A model generated the notes under the pieces. It saw only the letters and a list, made by a program, of their open reading frames with translations. It did not search any database and was not told the origin of the DNA. A program made the position numbers and the translations under genes. Positions 1 through 6,961 of a stretch of 13,507 bases of DNA are shown piece after piece. Origin of the DNA: Chlamydiota bacterium (GTDB taxonomy: Bacteria; Chlamydiota; Chlamydiia; Chlamydiales; JAJFMB01); NCBI GenBank assembly GCA_021772355.1, contig JAJFMB010000186.1:1-13507 (forward strand). The letters run 5' to 3'. Every line of letters starts with the position of its first letter. Positions within the stretch are counted from its first letter, which is position 1.

Positions 1-18
1 GCATTCAAAAATTCATTT

Positions 19-47
19 TTGCAACCTTTTTAAGCTTTTCTTAAATT
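19..47 (+). promoter_or_regulatory. Putative sigma70/sigma66-type promoter of pdxH
   Basis: A -35-like TTGCAA (19-24) lies 17 bp before a -10-like TAAATT (42-47). Transcription would begin near position 54, only about 3 nt before the first ATG (57) and about 48 nt before the in-frame ATG at 102. The match is by eye only and the region is AT-rich, so chance is possible. Confidence 0.45.
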
Positions 48-56
48 GCCTTCATA

Positions 57-737
57 ATGCATTTTGAGCTAGACTGTCAAGAAAATTTAAGAAAAATATT
101 TATGTCCCAAGGGCCCTCTCGCAAAGAATATCAAAAAGCAGAACTATTACGTTCTGATCTAAATAAAAACCCCTTTCTACAATTTGCCAAATGGTATGAA
201 GAAGTGGAAGGAACCAAGGCCCACGAATCCGATGCTATGCAGCTCGCAACTGCCACAAAAGAGGGAAAACCCTCCTGTCGCACCGTTCTATTAAAGCAGT
301 TTTCTAATAAAGGCTTTATTTTCTACACCAACTATGAAAGCCGTAAAGCAAAAGAAATAGCACAAAACCCCCAAGGCTTTGCCACTTTTCTTTGGAAAAA
401 CCTGGAAAGACAAGTGTGCCTTGAGGGGAGCATAGAAAAAATTGATCCTGATGATACAGCACGATATTTTATCTCAAGGCCTCGAGGAGCACAGATTGGT
501 GCTTGGGCATCGCGCCAAGATAGTACCATTGAGTCAAGGGAGCATTTAGATGCTGAATACAATCGCATCCTAGAGTTTTACGAAGGAAAACCCATCCCCG
601 TGCCCCCTTTTTGGGGAGGCTATCGCCTGATTCCCACCCGCTTTGAGTTTTGGCAGGGTAGACTCAACCGCCTTCACGATCGCTTTCACTATATTCTTCA
701 GGATGGGATTTGGATCATCGAAAGGCTTTCGCCCTAA
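57..737 (+). CDS. pdxH: Pyridoxamine 5'-phosphate oxidase (PdxH)
   Basis: FMN-dependent oxidase that converts pyridoxine/pyridoxamine 5'-phosphate to PLP in the cytoplasm. The 226-residue protein is full length for the family (about 218 in E. coli). It shows the FMN-binding RTVLLK (75-80), FYTNYESRKA (89-98), the ERQV strand (117-120), SRPRGAQIGAWAS (140-152), and the C-terminal FWQGRLNRLHDRF (198-210), which matches the family signature FWQG..RLHDR; it ends RLSP where E. coli ends RLAP. The start is uncertain. ATG 57 gives the longest product but has no Shine-Dalgarno. ATG 102 (Met16) leads into GPSRKEY, which resembles the N-terminus of other PNP oxidases, and would suit the promoter at 19-47. 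Its stop overlaps the stop of the convergent RhoGAP gene. With pdxS and pdxT nearby, the cell has both salvage and de novo PLP routes. Confidence 0.95.
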   Translation: MHFELDCQENLRKIFMSQGPSRKEYQKAELLRSDLNKNPFLQFAKWYEEVEGTKAHESDAMQLATATKEGKPSCRTVLLKQFSNKGFIFYTNYESRKAKEIAQNPQGFATFLWKNLERQVCLEGSIEKIDPDDTARYFISRPRGAQIGAWASRQDSTIESREHLDAEYNRILEFYEGKPIPVPPFWGGYRLIPTRFEFWQGRLNRLHDRFHYILQDGIWIIERLSP

Positions 738-1690
738 AATATTTGACCGTGATGCTCGATCATAAACTGGAGAACCTCAGTTGCTTGTCCAGATTCCTCG
801 AAGCTATCTGCTTTGACCATATTTGGTCCGAAGACTATGGACAAGTTAGCTGCCTTCATAGCTTTATCACCGTTCTGATTCCGATCAACAAAAGCTAGCA
901 TCTCAACAAGGTTTTTCACAAACTTCCGTTCATCCCCACCTAATTTTCCGAGCAATTTCTTTAGCGCTTCTATTTTTTTTGATTCCTCAGAAAGGGCATT
1001 AACAGCGAGAAATTCCCTCTGATTTTTCTCGAAAGGCGTAAGAGCGCGCACATACCGTTTTAGTACGTTCGCCACATCGTGAACATCCTCATCTTTTAAG
1101 GAGAAACCAGGATCTTTATCCAAATCATCTTGCAAATCGATTACATCCTCACTCCCACCCTGCAGACGAAATAGCTCTGGGGTTTGAGCTCGACTCTCAT
1201 CTTGGAAATAAGCGATCAATTTATTACCGTTTGTCAGAGCGTTTTGTATTTCTTTACTTACAAGTGCCTTATCAACAGCAGCAATCTCTTTTTTAAAATC
1301 TTCGCACTGGGTTTCTTTTCCTAGAATAGTCGCCAAAAAGATAAGGCCACTTTGCTTATTGTGCCTCTCAGCTTTGTCTTGCAAAGCGTGTAGATTTTTA
1401 GAGACAGCTCGCAGTTCGCCAACACTTAAGTTGTGAAGAGAGTTTTCGATTTTATCCTTCCACTCTTTCTTTACTCGGTCAATGACATGGAGCAAACAAT
1501 AATCCTTAACGCTTATTTTTTCAGATCTATCTACCGGCTTTTTTGTAAACCACCAGATCTGCCAACGCTTAAAAGGATTTGAAAATAGTTTTTTAAACTG
1601 TGGCGCTTCTGAAGACAGCCGATTATCTGTATTAATAAATATCGTCTTATCTACAAATGCATCTCTCTGACTAATAATAGATTCAACCAT
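734..1690 (-). CDS. Eukaryotic-type RhoGAP-domain protein, candidate secreted effector
   Basis: 318-residue protein whose C-terminal half (about 150-318) reads as a eukaryotic RhoGAP domain. RhoGAPs supply an arginine to Rho/Rac/Cdc42 and speed GTP hydrolysis. Visible landmarks: PELFRLQGGSEDV (171-183), matching the family eGIFRvsG, with the putative arginine finger at Arg175; DVHDVANVLKRYVRAL (202-217), matching DVH.VA..LK.fLReL, with Lys211 and Arg215; and AANLSIVFGPNMVK (280-293), matching the NLAvvFGPnLl box, with Asn282 and Asn290. The usual LPEPL loop after helix LKRYVRAL is missing. Residues 1-150 are charged and unrecognised; there is no Sec signal peptide or obvious membrane segment. 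The start ATG has a weak GGTG upstream and its own TATAAT-rich promoter. Domain assignment is by motif reading. Export by type III secretion and a host GTPase target are inference. Confidence 0.85.
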   Translation of the reverse strand: MVESIISQRDAFVDKTIFINTDNRLSSEAPQFKKLFSNPFKRWQIWWFTKKPVDRSEKISVKDYCLLHVIDRVKKEWKDKIENSLHNLSVGELRAVSKNLHALQDKAERHNKQSGLIFLATILGKETQCEDFKKEIAAVDKALVSKEIQNALTNGNKLIAYFQDESRAQTPELFRLQGGSEDVIDLQDDLDKDPGFSLKDEDVHDVANVLKRYVRALTPFEKNQREFLAVNALSEESKKIEALKKLLGKLGGDERKFVKNLVEMLAFVDRNQNGDKAMKAANLSIVFGPNMVKADSFEESGQATEVLQFMIEHHGQIF

Positions 1691-1716
1691 ACATCACCGT
1701 TTTTAATTATATTATA

Positions 1717-1746
1717 ATTATAAAAGGTTAAATTATTTATTAACAA
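1717..1746 (-). promoter_or_regulatory. Putative promoter of the RhoGAP gene
   Basis: Read on the minus strand, TTGTTA (1746-1741) is followed after 18 bp by TATAAT (1722-1717), with a second TATAAT immediately downstream (1716-1711). The -35 lies in the last codons of pdxT. Transcription would start near 1710, giving a leader of about 20 nt. The region is very AT-rich, so TATAAT matches alone are weak evidence. Confidence 0.4.
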
Positions 1747-2302
1747 CTAGATTATTAATAAAATAACGATGAATAGAGGGATCTTGCGTCAACTCGGGAT
1801 GAAAGGTTGCACAGAGGTGCCTTCCTTGCTGGACAAGAACAGGAGAATCCCGGTAACTAGCTAATACTGTAACATTTGGATTACATTGTCTGATAATTGG
1901 AGCCCGAATAAATGTCGCTTGATAGGGGATTATCTGACCGGAACAAAATTTGATGCTTAGTTCAGTTCTAAAAGAGTCAGCCTGTCTGCCATAGGCATTG
2001 CGCTCAACAGTTATACCAACAAAACCAAGTGAAGCTTCGTTCTGCGCCATAAGGATAGAACCGGCACATGTTCCAAATATGGGTTTTGAAAAAGTCTTAA
2101 TCGCCTCATAAAAATTCATGCTCTGCATCTGTAAAAGCATCGTTGTCGACTCCCCTCCGGGAAGTATCAAAGCATCGCAGTGTTCCAGCTGCTCTTTATG
2201 CCGCACTTGTAAAAAAGGCACATCAAGCCGTTCAAGCATTTCGCAGTGCTTGGCAAATCCTCCCTGTAGTGCTAACACTCCAACAGTTAGTCGCTTGTTC
2301 AC
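1733..2302 (-). CDS. pdxT: PLP synthase glutaminase subunit (PdxT)
   Basis: Class I glutamine amidotransferase that hydrolyses glutamine and channels ammonia to PdxS in the 12:12 PLP synthase complex. With a GTG start at 2302 it has 189 residues, close to the usual 190-200. The N-terminus MNKRLTVGVLALQGGF matches family members; PGGEST (48-53), GTCAG with nucleophile Cys79, and FHPE with His168 and Glu170 complete the Cys-His-Glu triad. The GTG is chosen because GGAG lies 9 nt before it and because upstream in-frame ATGs (2353, 2449) add sequence foreign to the family, and the 2449 one runs into pdxS. It follows pdxS on the same strand after a 79-bp gap containing a small hairpin. Confidence 0.93.
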   Translation of the reverse strand: MNKRLTVGVLALQGGFAKHCEMLERLDVPFLQVRHKEQLEHCDALILPGGESTTMLLQMQSMNFYEAIKTFSKPIFGTCAGSILMAQNEASLGFVGITVERNAYGRQADSFRTELSIKFCSGQIIPYQATFIRAPIIRQCNPNVTVLASYRDSPVLVQQGRHLCATFHPELTQDPSIHRYFINNLVVNK

Positions 2303-2363
2303 TATCTCACTCTCCAAATAAGAAAAGGCATTAGAATAATAGGCGTGCGTCATTCGACAGGAA

Positions 2364-2379
2364 CTACTTGTAAAAGTAG
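2364..2379 (-). other. Small hairpin in the pdxS-pdxT gap
   Basis: CTACTT and AAGTAG form a perfect 6-bp stem with a 4-nt loop, directly after the pdxS stop codon. No U-run follows in the sense direction, so it is not a standard intrinsic terminator. It could modulate mRNA stability or pdxT expression, or be chance. Confidence 0.3.
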
Positions 2380-2381
2380 CT

Positions 2382-3290
2382 TTACCACCCTCGTTGCGCC
2401 ATATGCTCTTCAGTTTTGATTTGCTCCATAGCAATACCCGGCATCGCATCGAGCAGGTCCATGGAAACTTTAGCTAACATTGCCGGATCTTGATAATAGG
2501 TCACAGCTCCCACAATTGCTTTTGCCCGCTTTGCAGGGTCTTGAGATTTGAACACCCCTGAACCGACAAATACACTTTGTGCTCCAAGCTGCATCATCAA
2601 GGCAGCATCTGCCGGAGTGGCAATACCACCGGCGGCAAAGTTAGGAACGGGAAGTTTTCCCTCTTTAGCTACTTTTTGCACAAGATCAAAAGGAGCTCCC
2701 ATTCGCTTCGCCTCGGCCATTAGCTCTGAGACATCCATATTTACAAGTCTGCGTATCTCGCGCATCATCGTACGCATATGGTTCACACCTTCAACCACAT
2801 TACCGGTTCCCGCCTCTCCTTTAGTGCGTATAAGGGCAGCGCCCTCACCAATGCGGCGTAGTGCTTCACCTAAGTTACGGCAACCACATACAAAAGGGAT
2901 CTTAAAATCATGTTTGTAGATATGGTTTTCATCGTCTGCCGGAGTTAGCACCTCGCTTTCATCAATAAAGTCGACAAAAAGAGCTTCTAAAATTTGTGCC
3001 TCAACAAAGTGGCCGATCCGACATTTTGCCATTACAGGAATTGAGACAGCCTCTTGAATTTTTTGAATCAGTTCCGGGCAAGACATTCTCGCAACACCAC
3101 CATCTGCTCGGATATCTGAAGGAATGCGTTCTAAAGCCATAACTGCCGTAGCACCTGCATCTTCTGCAATTTTGGCTTGGTCAGGATTTGTCACATCCAT
3201 AATGACGCCACCCTTCAACATCTCAGCAAGTCCTACCTTAACTTCGTAAGAACCCTTTTCCGTATTAATATCTTGCTCATTATTCATCAT
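2382..3290 (-). CDS. pdxS: PLP synthase synthase subunit (PdxS)
   Basis: TIM-barrel synthase that condenses ribose 5-phosphate, glyceraldehyde 3-phosphate and PdxT-derived ammonia into PLP (the DXP-independent route). The 302-residue protein carries GGVIMDVTNPDQAKIAEDAG (27-46) with Asp32; PVMAKCRIGH, where Lys89 corresponds to the substrate-binding lysine (Lys81 in B. subtilis); RTKGEAGTGNVVEG (155-168), where Lys157 corresponds to Lys149; and the phosphate-binding NFAAGGIATPADAALM. The start ATG at 3290 is preceded by AGGAG at 6 nt; a second ATG follows directly. It lies 15 bp after dnaQ, pointing to one transcript with the upstream housekeeping genes. No odd residues were seen. Confidence 0.97.
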   Translation of the reverse strand: MMNNEQDINTEKGSYEVKVGLAEMLKGGVIMDVTNPDQAKIAEDAGATAVMALERIPSDIRADGGVARMSCPELIQKIQEAVSIPVMAKCRIGHFVEAQILEALFVDFIDESEVLTPADDENHIYKHDFKIPFVCGCRNLGEALRRIGEGAALIRTKGEAGTGNVVEGVNHMRTMMREIRRLVNMDVSELMAEAKRMGAPFDLVQKVAKEGKLPVPNFAAGGIATPADAALMMQLGAQSVFVGSGVFKSQDPAKRAKAIVGAVTYYQDPAMLAKVSMDLLDAMPGIAMEQIKTEEHMAQRGW

Positions 3291-3305
3291 AATTGACTCC
3301 TAAAC

Positions 3306-4055
3306 TTATAAGTCATGGAAAGGATTCCCCGCTTGTGAAAAGAGATTTCCTTGTTTTCTTTTATTAAGCTCTGACCTTATTGAGAACAATAAATCCTGGT
3401 CAAAATCTTTATCTGCAGCCCATCGTAAATAGTTTAAAGGGATATCTTTAAAGGAACGCCCTTTATGTTTACCAAATGGCATCTCACGCAATTTAATCGG
3501 CTTAGAAAGCACTTTAAACACCTGATCAGTCGTTTTAAATTTCTGAGTCAAATATTTAAATACTTCGACATTCATTTTTACATCTGTCATTGCACGGTGT
3601 GCCCCTGAATAGGAGATGTTAAAATGCTTACATAGTTGTTCGAGTGAGTTTTGAGGACTTTCACCGTATAAACGCGCTAAGCGTAAAGTATCAATGGAGT
3701 GATTGTGTTGCAGACGTGAAGGAATGTTTGATTTTGCAGCAGCCCTGACTACGAGATCGATATCGAATTTTATGCCATGCCCTACAATGATATGGTTGCT
3801 AACTAACTCAAGTAGCTCAGGCAGCACTTGATCAATCGTTGGTTTGTCGGCAACCATGGTGTCACTGATATTGTGAATTTTTCTCGACTCTTCAGGAATG
3901 GGACAAAGAGGATTGACAAGAGACTCATAGCTTTTAAAAATTTGATGTCGATTAAAAGTGACAGCAGCAACTTCGATGATACTATCTTTTTCTAAGTCCA
4001 GTCCTGTTGTCTCGCAATCAAGACAAACAAATATTTCTTCTTCAAGCTGTGTCAT
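3306..4055 (-). CDS. dnaQ: DnaQ-family 3'-5' exonuclease with C-terminal DUF3820-like domain
   Basis: DEDDh exonuclease related to the DNA polymerase III epsilon subunit. In the 249-residue form, motif I is LDCETTG with Asp13 and Glu15, motif II is VGHGIKFDID with Asp98, and motif III is HRAMTDVKMN with His153 and Asp158, so the full catalytic set is present. The C-terminal part (about 192-235) begins MPFGKHKGRSFKDIP, a short DUF3820-type domain found in some DnaQ-like proteins. It may be a proofreading subunit or a stand-alone repair exonuclease; chlamydiae tend to carry two dnaQ-like genes, so the symbol is provisional. The ATG at 4055 is preferred; a TTG at 4064 would add three residues. 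It overlaps the end of engB by 14 bp, suggesting translational coupling. Confidence 0.88.
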   Translation of the reverse strand: MTQLEEEIFVCLDCETTGLDLEKDSIIEVAAVTFNRHQIFKSYESLVNPLCPIPEESRKIHNISDTMVADKPTIDQVLPELLELVSNHIIVGHGIKFDIDLVVRAAAKSNIPSRLQHNHSIDTLRLARLYGESPQNSLEQLCKHFNISYSGAHRAMTDVKMNVEVFKYLTQKFKTTDQVFKVLSKPIKLREMPFGKHKGRSFKDIPLNYLRWAADKDFDQDLLFSIRSELNKRKQGNLFSQAGNPFHDL

Positions 4056-4665
4056 AACCCTCAAGTTCGTCAGAAATCTTCTTTATTAGATTCTCTCTGC
4101 CGATTTTTTTTGTAACAGAATAGTGAACATAATGTAAGTTATCAACATTAAAAGCTTTGAGAATCTTCTTTGTATTGGCAGCTTTTTCATTTTGTTTCAC
4201 TTTATCCACTTTAGTGAAGACCAAGATAAGGGGAAGGTCAAAATAATGCGCCCACTCTACCATATGAAGATCGTCTTGATTGGGTACTCTGCGAATATCA
4301 AAGAGTAATAAAAGAAGCTTTAATGATGGGCGATTTTTAAAATATGCCTCCACCATAGGCCCCCACTGCTTACGGACAGTTAAAGGAACTTTAGCATAAC
4401 CATAGCCAGGTAGATCAACAAAACCGATTTGCTCATCCAAAGTGAAAAAGTTGATAATTTGAGTCTTACCAGGTGTTGAGGAAGTTTTCACAAGGCGTCT
4501 GGTCCCGAAAAGGTCATTTAAAAGACTCGACTTCCCTACATTGGAACGGCCCGCCACGGCAACTTCAATCATCACCTTTCCATCTTCTGTATAGAGATCC
4601 GGATAGTCTTTCGATTTAACGGCCGACTTAATAAACTTAGCCTGTTTGAAGGGAACGATGCTCAT
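4042..4665 (-). CDS. engB: Ribosome biogenesis GTPase EngB (YsxC/YihA)
   Basis: Small Era-like GTPase needed for late assembly of the 50S ribosomal subunit. The 207-residue protein shows G1 GRSNVGKS (39-46), the G2 STPGKTQ segment (63-69), G3 DLPGYGYA (84-91), G4 TKVD (151-154) and a G5-like YSVTKKIG (182-189). The GRSNVGKSSLLN and DLPGYGYA spellings are characteristic of EngB as opposed to Era or Der. Length is typical (about 195-210). Its start lies 29 bp inside the end of tsaE and its end overlaps dnaQ, so translation is probably coupled; the ribosome-binding site inside tsaE is weak. Confidence 0.96.
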   Translation of the reverse strand: MSIVPFKQAKFIKSAVKSKDYPDLYTEDGKVMIEVAVAGRSNVGKSSLLNDLFGTRRLVKTSSTPGKTQIINFFTLDEQIGFVDLPGYGYAKVPLTVRKQWGPMVEAYFKNRPSLKLLLLLFDIRRVPNQDDLHMVEWAHYFDLPLILVFTKVDKVKQNEKAANTKKILKAFNVDNLHYVHYSVTKKIGRENLIKKISDELEGYDTA

Positions 4666-5080
4666 GCTGACTCACAATAATGGTACGTTTATTTTCACCC
4701 TCAGGGCGCAATTCAAGATGAAGGCATTCTTCAGGTAAAAGATTCGCAATTTTTTCAGACCATTCGATGCAACAGATGCCATCTGTAAAAAGATAATCGT
4801 CAAATCCCATTCGCAAAAACTCTTCCTCTTTTGTTAACCGATATAGATCAAAGTGATACACATTCCTATCACCTTGATAAATATTGAGATAAACAAATGT
4901 GGGACTATTAACTTCATCCCGATCACATCCGGCAAAACCTTCTGCAATACCTTTAATAAGGGTAGTTTTTCCCGCTGCCAAATCACCATGTAAACAAAGG
5001 ATCGTGCCAGGGTGTAAAGTCTCACCAAAAGTGCGTCCCCATGAAATGGTCTCTTCCGGCGAATGAGAGGTATATGACAT
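4637..5080 (-). CDS. tsaE: tRNA t6A37 threonylcarbamoyladenosine biosynthesis ATPase TsaE (YjeE)
   Basis: P-loop ATPase that works with TsaB and TsaD to place threonylcarbamoyl on A37 of ANN-decoding tRNAs. The 147-residue protein has Walker A GDLAAGKTTL (32-41), the SPTFVYLNIY segment (59-68), HFDLYRL (76-82) and CIEWSEKI (104-111), all in family order; length is typical (about 140-160). It lies 3 bp after the upstream conserved hypothetical gene and overlaps engB by 29 bp. Confidence 0.95.
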   Translation of the reverse strand: MSYTSHSPEETISWGRTFGETLHPGTILCLHGDLAAGKTTLIKGIAEGFAGCDRDEVNSPTFVYLNIYQGDRNVYHFDLYRLTKEEEFLRMGFDDYLFTDGICCIEWSEKIANLLPEECLHLELRPEGENKRTIIVSQHEHRSLQTG

Positions 5081-5083
5081 GTA

Positions 5084-5806
5084 TTAAGCTAACCAGCGCT
5101 CAATGTGTGCCGAGAACTCCGGGTGTTCTGCTAAGGCTTCAACAAATGCACTGACTTTATCTTCAACAAGTTGGTTTTGAATAAATTCTAGAAATTTTTC
5201 CTCAATTTGGAAGCGGTTCTGGTTTTGAACTTCCACCAATTCCATTTCACGCAAATAGTTCTGTCTAAAATCTTTAATTACTGCTTCACGACTATTAAAC
5301 AATTTTCCGCTCAATGCAGAAGAAAAAACAACTTTTGTAATCGGCTCTTTACGAGGCGTTTTTGAAATATAACTTTTAATCATCTCCGGATCTTCAGAAA
5401 CGAAGAAACGCTTTACACGTAAACCACCTACACGCTCAGTATTTTCCGGACACTTAGAAACCCAATCATAAATCGCATCTTGCGGATTTGGGTGAGTGTT
5501 ATCACCAAATACTTTTCCGGTAAAAGGGCAAATATAAATCTTTTTTGTCTGCTCGTTAACGCTTTGCTTGGCAAACCCAATTTTAATTTCGGTCTCGTTC
5601 CACAGTTTACCACCTTTTTCAACAGTTCTAATCGCGTCTTCGGCACTCTGATAAACAAGTTTCTCTTTTGGATATAAGACAGGTTGAAAATTATACTTTC
5701 TTTGGATAAAGAAAAGGTAGGTATTAACGAGCTCTGCCTGGGGATTTTCATCAAGAAACTGCTGTAATTCATTCTTGATATCTTCAGAGATTGTCAGGGT
5801 TACCAT
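5084..5806 (-). CDS. Conserved chlamydial hypothetical protein (DUF2709-like)
   Basis: 240-residue soluble-looking protein heading the tsaE-engB-dnaQ-pdxST operon. I do not know its function. From memory it resembles the hypothetical gene next to yjeE in Chlamydia (the CT538 position), probably Pfam DUF2709; this is recollection, not a search. Visible features: an acidic N-terminal helix region, a central KIYICPFTGKVFGDNTHP segment (about 89-106) with a second cysteine in SKCPEN, a KVVFSSALSGKLFNSREAV segment, and a charged helical C-terminus. Two cysteines alone do not support a zinc site. There is no signal peptide or membrane segment. The start ATG at 5806 is preceded by GAGG at about 7 nt. 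Position first in an operon for tRNA modification and ribosome assembly hints at a basic cellular role, which is inference. Confidence 0.85.
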   Translation of the reverse strand: MVTLTISEDIKNELQQFLDENPQAELVNTYLFFIQRKYNFQPVLYPKEKLVYQSAEDAIRTVEKGGKLWNETEIKIGFAKQSVNEQTKKIYICPFTGKVFGDNTHPNPQDAIYDWVSKCPENTERVGGLRVKRFFVSEDPEMIKSYISKTPRKEPITKVVFSSALSGKLFNSREAVIKDFRQNYLREMELVEVQNQNRFQIEEKFLEFIQNQLVEDKVSAFVEALAEHPEFSAHIERWLA

Positions 5807-5838
5807 GAGATCCTCAAATTCTTTAATTAGTGGATACT

Positions 5839-5867
5839 ATCCTAAGCATTTAGACTTTAATAATCAA
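5839..5867 (-). promoter_or_regulatory. Putative promoter of the DUF2709-tsaE-engB-dnaQ-pdxST operon
   Basis: On the minus strand TTGATT (5867-5862) is followed after 17 bp by TAGGAT (5844-5839). Transcription would start near 5832, giving a leader of about 26 nt that includes the GAGG ribosome-binding site. It sits in the 79-bp gap shared with the divergent dehydrogenase gene; I found no equally good plus-strand promoter there. Confidence 0.4.
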
Positions 5868-5885
5868 GAGAATTTTAACACTAGC

Positions 5886-6959
5886 ATGCTAAAGACAAGA
5901 GAGATTCACGTCCCAAATTATCAGAAAGTGATTGAAGTCACAGACCCGGAGGTTAACCTTCACGGGTTTATTGCTTTACACAATTGCTCGCTTGGCCCCG
6001 CCCTTGGAGGTGTCCGCATTTACCCATACGCTTCTGAAGAAGAAGCGCTAACCGACGTTTTACGCCTTGCCAAAGCCATGACATATAAATCCGCTCTTTG
6101 CGAACATGGGCTTGGCGGTGGCAAAAGCGTCATCATTGCAGACCCAAAAAAAGGCAAATCAGAAGCTCTGCTCCTTGCCTTTGCCGAAGCAATTGATTCT
6201 CTTGAGGGCAGCTATATCGCAGCAGAAGATATCGGCTCCACAACAGATGATATGGCTATCCTCAAAAAGCGCACGCCCTATGTTGCTGCACTTCCGGCAC
6301 GTAGCAGTAGTGGCGACCCTAGCCGTTTCACCGCTCATGGACTTTTTCGCGGCATGGAAGCTGTTGCCCAAACCCTCTGGAACTCCCCTTCATTAAAAGA
6401 TAAAACCGTAGCTATTCAAGGGCTTGGGCATGTCGGTAGTAAAATCACAGATATTCTCTTCTGGCAGGGCGCCAATCTTATTGTCACGGACATTGACCCC
6501 AAGCGCGCCCAAGACTTTGCGACCCTCTATAGCGCCCGCGCCATCGAACCGGACGCAATCTATTCTGTCGAATGCGACATTTTTGCCCCATGCGCCCTCG
6601 GTGGCATCCTCAACTCCCACACTATCCCAAAATTTCAATGCCAAGCAGTGGCCGGTTCTGCCAACAATCAACTGCTCCGCCCAGAAGATGGCGACCTGCT
6701 CCTACAACACCGCATCCTTTATGCCCCCGACTACATCATTAATTCAGGAGGCATCATCAACGCCGCAGCCGAGTTTGAACCCGGAGGATATAACCCCAAA
6801 ACCAGCTTGCAAAAAGTAAACAATATTTTTGACATTCTCCTACGCACCTTTGCGCAAGCTAGCAAAGAAAACAAGCCCACCAACGTAATCGCTGACAAGC
6901 TCGCCGAGTACAATCTAGCTAATGGAATAGGAAAGAGAGCTAAACCTATAAATTTTTAG
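5886..6959 (+). CDS. ldh: Leucine dehydrogenase-type Glu/Leu/Phe/Val dehydrogenase
   Basis: NAD-dependent oxidative deaminase of branched-chain amino acids, giving 2-oxo acid, ammonia and NADH, or the reverse amination. Starting at ATG 5886 it has 357 residues. It contains LGPALGGVRIY (36-46), AMTYKSA with Lys68, GLGGGKSVIIADP with catalytic Lys80, EDIGSTTDDM with Asp115, the Rossmann glycine motif QGLGHVGSK (178-186) followed by Asp202, and ECDIFAPCALGGILN. With this start the two lysines fall at the same numbers as in Bacillus leucine dehydrogenase, which supports it; reading further upstream would overlap the divergent gene. No clear Shine-Dalgarno precedes the ATG. The 3' half looks richer in G+C (about 55% in one 60-base line) than its neighbours. 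Phenylalanine or valine dehydrogenase activity is possible. It ends 2 bp from the convergent gene. Confidence 0.92.
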   Translation: MLKTREIHVPNYQKVIEVTDPEVNLHGFIALHNCSLGPALGGVRIYPYASEEEALTDVLRLAKAMTYKSALCEHGLGGGKSVIIADPKKGKSEALLLAFAEAIDSLEGSYIAAEDIGSTTDDMAILKKRTPYVAALPARSSSGDPSRFTAHGLFRGMEAVAQTLWNSPSLKDKTVAIQGLGHVGSKITDILFWQGANLIVTDIDPKRAQDFATLYSARAIEPDAIYSVECDIFAPCALGGILNSHTIPKFQCQAVAGSANNQLLRPEDGDLLLQHRILYAPDYIINSGGIINAAAEFEPGGYNPKTSLQKVNNIFDILLRTFAQASKENKPTNVIADKLAEYNLANGIGKRAKPINF

Positions 6960-6961
6960 AG

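Noticed and set aside
2303..2449. Longer N-terminus for PdxT from ATG 2449 or 2353
   Set aside because: The extra residues do not match PdxT proteins, the longest version runs into pdxS, and the GTG at 2302 has a good GGAG at proper spacing.
5775..5885. Extended N-terminus of the leucine dehydrogenase
   Set aside because: It would overlap the divergent gene and its control region; the start at 5886 puts Lys68 and Lys80 at the family positions.
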